Source of the DNA: Microstegium vimineum
Taxonomy: Eukaryota > Streptophyta > Magnoliopsida > Poales > Poaceae
DNA length: 64,000 bases
Reading direction: 5' to 3'
Assembly (NCBI GenBank): GCA_022036555.1
Contig: CM039119.1
Location: 45,387,318 to 45,451,317, forward strand
Shown here: piece after piece, positions 9,759 to 20,673 of the stretch
Layout of the letters: each line of letters opens with the position of its first letter
How positions within the stretch are numbered: position 1 is the stretch's first letter
The notes under the pieces: generated by a model
Seen by the model: the letters and a program-made list of their open reading frames with translations, nothing else
Databases searched by the model: none
Told to the model about the DNA's origin: nothing
Program-made: the position numbers and the translations under genes

Positions 9759-12700
9759 TTAAACCAAACCAATGTCCTTCGCAATACCCAACTTTTTCCT
9801 GGCATAATCCAAATAGTACTTCGGTTTTGGATCCTGAAGATAAAATTCAGCTTCTGCTTTAGCAAACTAGAGCCAATTTCCAGAGACCATTAAAAACCAT
9901 AAATTTTAACTAGAAAAATCCTATAGCTAAATACATTTGCTTGCTATCGAAATCAATCAACTTACCATTCTTACAACGGCCTCTCTGATCAACTGACGAG
10001 CTTCATCGTCTGAAGCCTGCACAGACAGATGTTCCATGAGTGTAAAGAATGTATTCTAGAAGCGACAAGGATCCCATGCAGACCACCTTACCATTTTATC
10101 AATGCCAACCACGTGGGCATCATACTGAAAAAAAAAAGGAACAAACAAAATAAGTATCTAGATGAACTGCTAAATGAAAAAAAAATAATCCACCAAGGAG
10201 TTCGATCGGGAGATGAACTAAAAAGAGGAACTTACATGATCTTTCCTTCGGGATATGTCTCGTGTGTTTTCAAGCTCATTAACTTCCAACAGAGCTTCTT
10301 TGAAACTCATCTGAAAGAAGTTGAAATAAAGAAATACGTAACTTACCAAGCAAGCATATAGCACGTACGAATAAGAAATATAAGCATGTCACAAACAGAA
10401 AGGGGGGGTGGGGGCAATGTAGGTTGCTTAGTTACTGAGGTACTAACTTTTCCTTTGGCAACCAGCTTCCAAATCTCAAAATAGAGGATAGATAGTCTCT
10501 TGTCAGAATAATCATAGCAAATGCTACTGAAAAACTCCTGCATTAAAAAATAAAATGTCAAATTCCAATATATCATCAACACTTATGCTCAACAACAAAA
10601 TTAACATGAGCGTAAGGTGGCATTTACAAAAAAACCATGGGAAACTAAAAGTGGGGGAACATTGGGGAAGCCTGCAGCAGTCTCCAGTGATTGCATAAAA
10701 ACCACACCTTTAATTTTGTCCCGCTGAACAACAAAAAGGTTGCCACACATGATGTGTCACTATAACACCAATTTACATTGCACAACGGTTTATTAGGAAA
10801 AAATGGCTTTGAGGGGATGCTTACATCAATCGTTGCGTCTCCCAGATAATCTTCAACCCACTGTCATATATATGAAGAAAAGGCGCTATTAGACCAAAGA
10901 TAATACCAAGTTTGCGCTTCGATTGAGTCAATCATACCTTGGTCTTGTTTGCTAGCGCTTCAAAGTACTGTACATATGCTAGGTCTTCTTCATAGGTATT
11001 AAGAATTGAGCGTAGAAATCCGGATCTAGATATTCACCCTGCACACAGAATGTTGTTTATTAAAAGCACAAGTGACATATCCTATGTACTAAATATTTCA
11101 AACATGGAAATATGTGCGCTTGCTGACTGCCTCAGGATATACCAACATGAAAATGTTGGATTTCCAACAGATGTCTGATACGATTTCAACCAGCAAGCTG
11201 GCTAGAATGTGCTGATACTATGACAAAATAGTGCATTCATGAAAATCCTATTGTATAGATCTGATTCAAAGTACCAAAGCACAGTGCATTGTCCATAATC
11301 ATGAAAAAATAACAGTCAATAGTTGTAAAACCAAGATAGCTAAACTCAGCTCCCACGCCAGAACAAAAGATGTAATAAAAAATAAAAATAATAAAAAAGA
11401 GTGTTACGTGGTCTATGCAAAATAAGAGCTGGGAACATCCTTTTCTACTATGGACTAATCATCCACAGTGGGAGTGGTGCCAAGTGAAACACAAGGAACA
11501 GCCATTGGCTTTCTTACCTAAACGTTGTATATATCATGACCATCCGCATAGAAAATTGCAAAAATACAACGTTTTTGGCTTCCTTCAATAAAAGCAAAGA
11601 CTGTTAAGTTGATTATGATGGTTGCTAAGTGGCACATTTGTTTTGAGATACTACGCTTAGAATCCTGTGATTCTCAACAAACTCAACACAAAACTCCCTG
11701 CTGTTTCACTGGTTCAGTAAGTTTTGGTTCAGGTTTGTACGTCATAAGTTTTTCTAACACGCTTGAGAACATTAATTACAACAAAACAAATGTTAATCAA
11801 ACGTTGCAGACCTTGTTGATGCCAAGAACGACATATATAAATTGTAAATATATAATAAACATAATATTAGCTTCAACGAAACTAATGTTGAGAAGGTTGT
11901 AAAAGATAATATTAAGCCATGTCTACTCTTCCAATACTTTCTTGAATTAAGCTATAAAGGAATGTAAAAGGCTTCAAAACCAATCAAAATAATATTCAAC
12001 CTGGATGGGTATGAGTATGACAACATGTACTTAGTTATAACAAGAATGAGAATTAAGCTAGATGGCATGGAGGAGTCAAGTGTTCGTACTTACATAACGT
12101 AGCACTAGCCTCTGGTAGTTATCATAGCAAGCGTGCCAGTGTAGCGTTCAGGATCAGGATTGAAGTACCATTCAAGTCTTTCCTCATAGTGTCTGAAAAA
12201 ACTGTTGTCATGAAGTTTGGATGTGGGGTACTCCCGTTTCAGATCCACATCATCCAGTTTAGCCAACTCACTGTTCCTGTTCACTGTTAACTGCAGAAGA
12301 CAATCTTCAAGTAATTAAACACACAGAGCAGATGCAGAAAATAAGAATACACATGGACAACATTGTTTACATAAACACAAAAAGGAAATTGCGTTGTCTT
12401 ATATCCATGTGGTGTTTAGAGATACCTCATAAGCTCTGATGCGGTACAAGGCTAGCTGCTCGTGCAACTCAATGAGCTGATCATCGTTGTATACAAGAGT
12501 ATAATCACGCACAGGAGAGACATATTTTAGGAGTTTTCTGAAATGCAGAATCTTGTTTGAGCGGGTTTCAGGATCCATGTTGAGGAGGTCCTGCACATTA
12601 TCTCTTGCTTTTCCTTGTTCTTGTTTGTGGTCTTCATCAGTTGCATGGGCACCAATCTTGTCAGAATAATGTTCATCTTCAATCACAGCAAGAGGCTTCT

Positions 12701-13074
12701 TGTCTGAATATCCATCTTTATCTTCATCCTGTGCAATCTTGCCAGGGTCCCCATCTCCTGACTGGCTGCTGCTGCGGCTAGCATGCAGAGCAGATTGGTC
12801 CATCTCCATCAGCAGCTCTTCATCATCGAGGCAACCTTCATTCAAGATGGTACCATCGTTTTGCCTGATGCTTTCTTCCTCAGCCTCCTTTAAGGCTGAT
12901 CGCGCATTTCCTTACCATTGAACTTCCAGAGGAGCCTTCTGGGGATCCAACGCCAAACGACGACTTGCCTTTGCTTCTTGCGCCAACGTTTCGACCTGAA
13001 GGCGGTTTCTTCACCAGACGATGGCGAGCCGTCTCCGCGTTCAATCCTCTGACGCCGCAAACTCCCAACTCCAT
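9759..13074 (-). pseudogene. Nine-exon gene of unrecognised family, frame interrupted (gene or pseudogene)
   Basis: Minus-strand exons: 13074-~12911 joined to 12426 (acidic, Ser/Asp-rich, with HFRKLLKYVSPVRDYTLVY), 12290-12094, 11038-10938, 10860-10825, 10537-10448, 10310-10236, 10124-10092, 10016-9966 and 9833-9759 (stop TAA). Every junction is GT-AG and phase 0: the last six exons are 36, 90, 75, 33, 51 and 75 bases. The exons of 197 and 101 bases are each one base short of a multiple of three, so the frame breaks near 12125 and 10995. A third slip lies near 12905. Recognisable segments are FFRHYEERLEWYFNPDPERY, WVEDYLGDATID, DYSDKRLSILYFEIWKLV and the C-terminal PKPKYYLDYARKKLGIAKDI. I cannot name the family or a function. 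No signal peptide or membrane span is seen; it is probably soluble. The start (MELGVCG, 13074) is uncertain. Confidence 0.7.
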
Positions 13075-13369
13075 CCTCTCGATCAGCACCTGCAGAAGAG
13101 GCGGCAGTTTTTCCAGATCGATCAGGAGAGGTGGGTTCTTTTGACCGAGAACAAGAGGCGGAGCAGCGGATTTGGGCTCTTAGACCGCCACAGCTGCATC
13201 TCCATCTTCGGGCCCTAGGGCGGTAGAAATCAAAGCAGCAAACGAGTCGAAAGTCGAAACCCTAATCGAACACAACTCACTCATCGAGGTTAGGGTTTCG
13301 GACCTCCCTGCAGCTGGGGGCTCGGCGATTCGGCAGAGACGAACCTCGATCTCTTTCCTCTGGCTCTCT

Positions 13370-13378
13370 GCTATATAT
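13370..13378 (-). promoter_or_regulatory. Candidate TATA box of the unrecognised gene
   Basis: On the minus strand the sequence reads GATATATAGC, about 300 bases upstream of the chosen start and near the 'aaccctaa' motifs at 13255-13300. Position and strand fit a core promoter, but there is no independent support. Confidence 0.3.
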
Positions 13379-13394
13379 CTGCGCTACGATTAGA

Positions 13395-14120
13395 TTATTT
13401 TCTATTACCAATGATATCATTTTGTTAACTAAATAATTCCAATCGGATCAATGGACGGTAAATTTGATTATATAATAATAACAGGCGTGTGCAGTAAATT
13501 TGATTGTAATAATAACAGGCGTGTCCTGTCTCTGGCTAGACTATTTTTTTAATTATTAATAGTATCTTTTTATCAAGTAAATAATTATGTCCTAACCTGT
13601 AAGCAGTAAATTTATCTATGATAATCAATCAACGTGTCTAACCTTCGGTCAGACTGTTTTTTCATTACTAATAGTATCATTATGTTTCATAAATAATTCT
13701 ATCTGAACCAGTGACCTGTAAATTTGATTGTGATAATCGGTGTGCCCAGTCTACGTAGTATCATTTTCCTTAATAATTTCATCTGAACCTGAGAGCGGTA
13801 AATTTGATAACCATAGTAATCGACGTCTCCAGTCTTCCATAAGACTATTTTTATTACTAATAGTATCATTTTGTTAAGTAAATAATTATGTCTTGACCTG
13901 TAAACGGTATTTTTTTATTACTAATACAATTATTTTTTAAGTAAATAATTCTATCAAAAACTATGAGCGTAAAATTTGATTATTATGATTATAACCGGCA
14001 TGTCCGGTCTAAGGCTAGACTGTTTTTTCTTAATAATAGTATTATTTTTTAAGTAACTAATTTTGTCTAACATGTGAGCGGTAAATTTCCCTGTAATAAT
14101 TATTGGCGTATGACACATCA
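13395..14120. repeat. Degenerate tandem array, ~110-bp unit, about 6-8 copies
   Basis: Successive units carry 'taatagtatcattttgttaa', then 'gtaaataatt..tgtctgaacctg', 'gagcggtaaatttgatt', 'gataatcggcgtgtccagtc' and 'aaggctagactattttt'. The 'cggtaaattt' landmark recurs near 13457, 13493, 13605, 13719, 13796, 13967 and 14080, giving spacings of roughly 35 to 115 bases because of internal deletions. It lies directly upstream of the minus-strand gene and ends at the Mutator-like element. No ORF. Confidence 0.75.
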
Positions 14121-14130
14121 AAATGAATTA

Positions 14131-15075
14131 GGGGAAATTAGTTGTGTAGCATCGAAAGATCACCATCTCCGTAAAATACCACCGAAAATTTGTACCCCGT
14201 AAAATACCATCGAATGGTTACTCCGTCCACTCAAAGTACCATTCCGTCAATCATAAACCTTAACCTGACCACAAACCCAAACACATAATTACGCATTTGC
14301 CCTTATCCTATCTCCCTCACCCTTCCGCTCGCTCGCATCCGTCGGCTGACCACAGCAGGTTCCAGCGCGTTCCACCGCGGGGGCCTCCACCGGCCACCAT
14401 GACACCCACCACGACACCGCCTCCGCCAGTCCGCCGACTACTCGCTCGCATCCCTCGTCGGTCGCTTGCGAGCTATGCCTCCGCGCCGTAGACTGCTCTA
14501 CAAGCCGTGCTGCATCCGCGTCGTGGATTGCTCCGTGCGCTGCGCCACCTCTGCTCCGCGACACCTCATGGCCTCTGCTCTGCGCACTGCTAGCACGCGC
14601 AGCGCCGCCTGCACGCACAGTGCCACCTGCCCCGCGCGTTGCCTAGACGCACAGCTCTGCTCTCCTCCGCCAATGCGCAGCGCCAGCTCCGTCTCCAGTG
14701 AGCAGCGATGGCCCTGAATCCTCCTCCCTCGAGCGCATGTGGTGGAGCTGAAGCCCAAGATCAACAACAATAAAATGGCGGCTTCTATTTCTACTCATAG
14801 TCCTCTCAGCCCTACAAGGAGCATACCAGCAGGGTAGCAGTAGACATATCCCCGGGAGGATTGCAAGAAGGCATTTGTGTCTGTTTAAATATTGAGGACA
14901 TGCTGCTGTTTATTTGTTCTCACTGAGGGTATTTCGGTCCCCGTTAACAGCCCCGTCAGTCCATTTTAACAGAATGGTACTTTTCAAGCTTTCGATGGTA
15001 TTTTACAGAGACACAAACTTTCGGTGGTATTTTACGGAGATCGCAATCTTTTGATGCTACACAACCAATTTTTCC
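14131..15075. mobile_element. Mutator-like non-autonomous element (Pack-MULE candidate)
   Basis: Terminal inverted repeats of over 100 bp: the left begins 'ggggaaattagttgtgtagc', and the right, in reverse complement, 'ggaaaaattggttgtgtagc'. Both continue through 'atctccgtaaaataccaccg' and 'aaaataccatcga'. A perfect 9-bp target-site duplication AATGAATTA flanks it at 14122-14130 and 15076-15084, diagnostic of the Mutator superfamily. The interior (14290-14720) is strongly GC-rich, unlike the AT-rich arms, as in elements carrying captured gene fragments. Its open frames on both strands are arginine/alanine/serine-rich and match nothing I recognise. No transposase. Confidence 0.9.
14290..14720. 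other. GC-rich insert inside the Mutator-like element
   Basis: Coding-like base composition with overlapping open frames (plus 14466-14717 and 14297-14491; minus 14618-14289), none recognisable. Contains short repeats of 'cgctcgcatcc'. Likely a captured host fragment; source unknown. Confidence 0.45.
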
Positions 15076-15084
15076 AATGAATTA

Positions 15085-15939
15085 TAAGCAATAGATAGGT
15101 CGTGCTACACCTTAGCTTAGCCCATTAGCGCTTAGGCTTTCTAGCAGGAAGCGAGATATCAATAGGCTTTCTCGGCAATCACATAAAATCAAATAGGCGT
15201 AGGTCAATACTCTTTCAGCTCTACTGGCATTAAAATATATAGATTTCTGAACATGCATAGCTGTTCTACTCACTAGTGTCTGAGCATATATCTAGATTCA
15301 CTACCGGCGGTGGCGGAGCCAGGAATTATTTTTAGGTGTGGCAAATTTATAAAAACAATTGGTCAACTATATATACACACTCTAATATATATATTTTGTG
15401 ATAAGCAAATATAATAGAAATCCAAAAGTAAAGGGTTGGTACTTATACCTCACTAAATAAAGGTCTTTATACGTACTTATAATAAAGGCCTATTTTTCCT
15501 TTGAAATTTTTTCTTAATTTGAGTAAGATCAAGTCTCTCGAATAAGCCTCGCTCAATATAGCATATCATAAGGTCATTAAGCCAAGCATCACCCATCTTA
15601 TGCCGAAGCCGCAGTTGTATATCAGTACGTGGCCGTGGCCGCCGCCGTCTACTGTTCGCGGCGTGCCGGCGTGTACGTCCAACTTTATCTAAAGAGATTT
15701 AATAGATTGGAATGGGAAGAATCGAACCGGCCAGCTTCTACGAAACTGACGTCCATCCTATTCCCCTCCGCGCCTTCTAGCTTCTCAACAATTGGGCTTA
15801 TGGTTCATCAGGTGTAGCGAACAGGCAGGCCAGCGAGACAAAGTGACGTAGGTACTCATCACATATCCATGTATATACGTATATATACCATATATATTCA
15901 GGTTTTTTTTATGTGGTTTAGGTATGGCGGCGGCCAGAC
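15085..15939. other. Unassigned intergenic/repeat sequence
   Basis: Includes 'ggtggcggagccaggaatta' near 15310, a phrase common at the edges of dispersed grass repeats, and a short GC-rich patch near 15620. No gene is supported. Confidence 0.3.
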
Positions 15940-15979
15940 CACGTCATATTGGTGGCGCCGCCACTGACTATCGGAAACG

Positions 15980-16605
15980 CATACTTTACGGTTGTATAAC
16001 TCTCGGCAAAGGCCTCTCGGCACACTTAAATATCGGCAAAGCGGTCTTTGCCGAGAGCATTTTGTCGGACACTCGGCAAAACCTTTGCCGAGAGCTTTGC
16101 CAGCCGTCGGCAAAGAAAAGGTGTCGTGGCGGCGTCGTCCCCGTTTGACGTCTCCTTTGCCGAGAGCTAGCATCTATGGCTCTCAGTAAAAAATACTTTA
16201 TTATTTTTCCCCTGAAATTTCTTTACCGAGAGTTGTCTCAAAGGACTCTCGGCAAAGAATACTTTATTATTTTTTCCTAGAATTTTTTTGCCGAGAGCTG
16301 TATCAAAGGGCTCTCGGTAAAGAATATTTTATCATTTTTTCCCATGGAATTTCTTTCCCGAGAACTGTCTCGAAGGTCTCTCGGATTTTAATTTTTTTTA
16401 AAAAAAAGTCTTTGAAGCTGGGAAACTGCCCCCGAACCTGGCCTCGGTTTCCCGGTAAAGGTTCCCAGCTTTACCGAGAGCCTAGGGGCACCAAAATCTC
16501 AGCTTTGCCGAGTGCTGCTCTCGGCAAAACAACCATTTGGTCACTTTGCCAAGTGCTGCTCTCGACAAAGTGACCATAAACCTGTATTTATTTTAATTTT
16601 TACTT
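15980..16605. mobile_element. CACTA-type subterminal repeat array ('ctcggcaaag')
   Basis: Dense alternating copies of 'ctctcggcaaag' and 'tttgccgagagc', plus 'tttgccgagtgctgctctcg', on both strands. This motif characterises large panicoid CACTA families. The true CACTA/TAGTG ends were not located, so this is a fragment or the boundaries are decayed. Confidence 0.6.
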
Positions 16606-16639
16606 TCCGTCACAATAAATAAAATATGGTAATGACTTC

Positions 16640-17350
16640 TTTACGGTCATCCGTCATTTAGTCCGAGCGCATGCACGCTCCATCCCCCGCACACCGCTCA
16701 CCCCGCACTCATCGTCTTCCACCCGCACCGCGGTTCCTCTCTCCTCTCCCTCCCTCCCTCTCCCCTGTGACTTTCTCCCTCCTCTGGCGAGCCCATGCAT
16801 GCACCCTCCTCCGACGAGCCCGCGCTCACGGCCCCCTCCCCACGCGGCTCCTTCCTCTCTCGCCTCTGGTGGCGGCGGCGGCGAGGTTCGACGACGGCGG
16901 CGGCCATGGCGAGGTAGGCCTCCACCACCACCACCACCACCACCCCCTCCTCCTCCTCCCTCCTCCCCCAGATCCACTTTCTAGGGTTCCGGCGAACTCA
17001 TCTTCCCCAACTCTGGTGGGATATAGAATATGGCCGGCCGGGGGAGGTAGGTAGGGCCAGGCGGTGGGGATGGTGGATGGGCGGTTTAGGGAGCTGGCGG
17101 CGGTAGGGTGGTCGGGCCGCCAGGTCGGGGCGGGGGAGTTCCGGCCATGGCGACGGCGGCGGTGGCGGGGAGGGGAAGAGGGTGGCGTCGCGGGCGAGCT
17201 AGGGCGGAGCTCCGGCGAAACCCTAGGTCTCCGCGCCGGGGCGGTGGGCGGCGGCAGGGCAATGACACCGGAGTCAAGGAAGAAGAAGCTTTTTCGGCTC
17301 GGAGGACGAACTGACGAAGGTGTCGCGTGCGTGCGTGCACACGGCCGTGC
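16640..17350. other. GC-rich, gene-edge-like block
   Basis: About 700 bp with very high GC, a (CAC)n tract near 16925-16945 and overlapping open frames on both strands (for example minus 17374-16826 and plus 17064-17513). The predicted proteins are low-complexity (Gly, Arg, Pro) and unlike any family I know. It could be the 5' end of a gene or captured DNA inside the adjacent CACTA-like element. Confidence 0.35.
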
Positions 17351-19064
17351 GTGCGTTAGCCGCTTCCTTTTCATAGCTGCAAAAGGGCCATCGCTAACCG
17401 GCCGCGATGCTGTAAAGGCTCAGGTACTCATATATGCGAGCTTACTACCTGGGAGAGTTCAGGTCGAGACAACGATTTTATCAAGCACAGGCAGGTTATA
17501 TGGCCTGAAGTAATATGACAAATTCACAAATATATGTGGCCGCAGTACATGCATGCCTTTCACGGAAGAAACTTTCAGTTTCATTTGATTGCCGATCGTT
17601 CCGATCGTCATTAGCTAACTGTGTCCAAAACTGGTTAGCGACCATGTGTTGATTGACTGAATTTTCTACAGCATAGGAAGGACTGGGCCATTTGTGTTCT
17701 TCAGAAAGCTAGCTCATGTAGTACACAATAAAGAGTGATGATAATTATTAGGAACTTCTCTTTACACATAGTGCCGAACTGTACAACAATTGACAAGCAT
17801 GACTCAAATAGAATACAGTGTGCTACAAAACATCTTTGAGTAATCAACATATACTCGTTGTTACATCACGGCTCCTGCTACTCAATTTCCATGAGGCACA
17901 ACTCAGAAATTCACTAGCACTAACTGATTCCACGGTGTTGCTGTATTTATGCCCTTTACGCCACAAGCCTACAACTGCAAACATGCAGATTCATCACTGA
18001 CCACACCACAAGCCCATGGACGATGGATCATAATCCAAAATCCCAGCCATACATGCCACTTTCCGAATCAACCGAATCACAATTCGCAAGGCCATGGACT
18101 GAAACCAGTGCCATGCCGATCATCACCGAACCCACATCGATCTGCTCCGTTCTGGAGCTGGCCGGCCTCATCTAGGCGGCGCTTGTGCAAGAACACGAAG
18201 AGAGGCTCAAAGAGCCATGCGCCTGACTCCATTGCCGGAGTATGCGCAAACCGACGAGAACATGTACCTCATCTGCAGGGCAGCGGCGGCGTGGTATTTG
18301 TGCAAGGCGTCGCAATCTCATGTGGGCGTGCGGCGTGGTGGCGAGATCGGTAGTATGTGTGTACGTGTGCAGCCTGACGGCGTTCTGCCCATCTCCCCCT
18401 CGGCAAAGAACTGTCTAGCCTATTTATTACTGAGAGCCCCAGCAGTTCGTTAGAGCAAGTATTATAATACATCCTACAAGTGGGAGCTTTTCCTAACCCC
18501 ACCATACAATAGTACACTTTACTTTATTAATACATGACACACATGTCTATCTCATAGAGTTTTTTGGTTCTTGTGCCCCACCTTTTTTCTCTCTCCTCTC
18601 TTCTTTCTTACACCTCAACATTCAGCTTTCTTGCAGCTAACCATAATACTTTCTCTAAGGGTGATGGTCCGAGGAATCCAAGGAGAACACCGCTGCTCCA
18701 CTCGTCGTGGGGAGCGCTTCTCGCGTCGTGGGGAGAGGATCCGAGGACGCGGGATGACCGGGTGAACAAGCTAGGTTGTTGTGGCTGATATTGGTCTTAT
18801 CGTTCCAAGGTCGTTTCAAGGTCCCTTCATGCATCTGAATAGGAGATGGCCTTATCGCTGCTCTCATGTATATTCTACGGCCCGGCCGTATTTCATATAC
18901 TGTATGTATTAATTCGGCCAATGCAAGATCACGTGATGCTGGATGAGTGACACATGGGCTGCTGACACCTTTATGGCCCAATAATAATAATAAATGTAAA
19001 ATTACCCATCACATGTATCTAGGGAAGATTCGCTCGGAAGTAACTATTTCCTAGATACTCATGC
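17351..19064. other. Intergenic, no gene supported
   Basis: Short frames only (for example 17949-18353). The 18,455-18,780 stretch, with AT-rich then pyrimidine-rich sequence, may be a small dispersed repeat, but I could not pair its ends. Confidence 0.3.
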
Positions 19065-19257
19065 AGGGGACTTTGCGGTGGAATGAATCAACTCAAAAAA
19101 TCCCTAAACTAAAAAAGAACCTAAAGTTAAGGATTTATCAATGGGTAATGTTGCTCCAATACCTAACCCAAAGACTACTGCAGTACCGATTAAAAAAAAC
19201 GGTCGTAGCTACTGGGCGACGAAATGGATTTTGGAATTTATTAACATTCTCTAGAAA
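19065..19257 (-). pseudogene. petD: Chloroplast-derived insertion (NUPT): 3' end of petD
   Basis: On the minus strand, 19254-19120 translates as the C-terminus of cytochrome b6/f subunit IV: LENVNKFQNPFRRPVATTVF, then, after one extra T in a T-run, LIGTAVVFGLGIGATLPIDK. The run of T is eight where the protein needs seven, so the frame is broken. Sequence beyond the stop toward 19065 looks like plastid 3' flank. The other end abuts a MITE at 19261. Only the last ~45 codons are present. It is non-functional in the nucleus. Confidence 0.88.
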
Positions 19258-19260
19258 AAG

Positions 19261-19861
19261 GGGTGTTTGGGACTACTCCACAAACTTTATTATGGTGCAG
19301 CTTCACAAAAATGTAGAGTTTGTGGAGTACCTCTTTAGGTGCTCTCACAACTCCACATTTTTTATCAAACGACGTGCGTGAAGCTGAAACCATTTGGCTA
19401 GAGCGGAGCTGAAAATATGGAGCAGCTCTACCGTGAAGTTTGTGGAGCAGGTGGTACCGTTTGATACATAGTCTAACTCCAGCTATACAAATGAGTTGTT
19501 TCTATGAAAATGTCTATTATACCCTTGATTTACATTTGCTTATTTAAGTAGTACCCATCACATGTGTTAGTGTTTACTATTATTCATTTAAGGATTTGTT
19601 CCCCTTTTATTTTCTTGTTAGAAAAAAAAATTAAATAATTAAAAAAAGATTAAGGATTTTGACTGTACTGGGCCACTCAAGACCTAAAGGCCGAGCACCA
19701 CAACCGGCCAACAATCCCCTTTTCAACAACGCCCACGGAGAGAGAAGAGTCCAACAATCCCTTTTTTTTGGAGCAGAGTTTATAGAGCTGGAAGTGTTTT
19801 GGCAACGAAAAGCTACAGCAGAGTTGAAAAAAATGGGAGCAGAGCAGTCCTAAACACTCCC
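19261..19861. mobile_element. hAT-like MITE, ~600 bp
   Basis: Left end 'gggtgtttgggactactcca'; right end in reverse complement 'gggagtgtttaggactgctc'. Internal repeats of 'ctccac'/'gtggag' continue the inverted arms ('gagtttgtggag' near 19314 and 19434). Its left end touches the plastid fragment. No exact target duplication was seen. Confidence 0.65.
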
Positions 19862-20415
19862 GAAATCTCTCCATTGCATAGGCTTTGCTTAATTTCCCTG
19901 TAATATGTACGGCATAACTAATTGGTTAAATAGCCCAGTACATACACCTTTTGTAATGGCTAATTAGCCTATGCCATAGTGCAATAATCACACATACTAT
20001 TATGCAAGCTTTGATATAGCTAATGATTTTGATGATCACCGGGTTAAAATATTTTTATTCTTCAAATCATTCACGGGTCTTGCAAGTTTTTTCCCGTCAT
20101 GTCAGGCACAACCATTTATGAGGCAATAACGATAAATTATGCCACCATAATAATTATATCCAAAAATATTTATCTCATAAATATTTGTCTCCATCCTCAA
20201 TTCCGAGTAAATCTACTACTTGATGTAAAGTATTAGTTAAGGTAACGCAAACTCTACCGACGGACATAAACATTAATGCCCCACGTAATATGGTTACAAA
20301 CCTCGTATTACAATTGCCCCCCCCCCCCCAACCAAGTGGAGGTTGCGTGCGTACATATGTACAATCATGCTTGTCACTTTTAGTCCCCTATTTATACCGT
20401 GGAACATGATACATA

Positions 20416-20673
20416 CTCCCTCTGTCTCCGAAAGAATAGATTTTCTGGGTTTTGTCCTAAGTCAAACTTTTTAAACTTTGACCAAATTTTCTAAAATAAA
20501 CTATTAAAATTTATGATATCAAACTTGTATCATTAGATTTATTTAGGAACATATTTTACATGGTGCCATTTTAAATCATAAATGTGGTTACATTTTTTTA
20601 TAAAGTTAGTCAAAGTTAAAAAAGTTTGACTGACACAGATTCTAGAAATTGATTCTTTCAGGGACGGAGGGAG
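20416..20673. mobile_element. Stowaway MITE
   Basis: 258 bp with ends 'ctccctctgtctccg' and 'gggacggagggag', flanked by TA on both sides (20414-20415 and 20674-20675), the Stowaway/mariner target duplication. Inner arms 'gtcaaactttttaaactttg' and complement pair up. Confidence 0.85.

Noticed and set aside
12880..12915. A real intron beginning with GTAAGG at about 12,914
   Set aside because: No acceptor lies at a usable distance before the frame resumes; a one-base slip fits better.
16671..17513. Several 100-180 codon frames in the GC-rich block
   Set aside because: Low-complexity products on overlapping frames of both strands, no homology known to me. Kept only as a GC-rich block.
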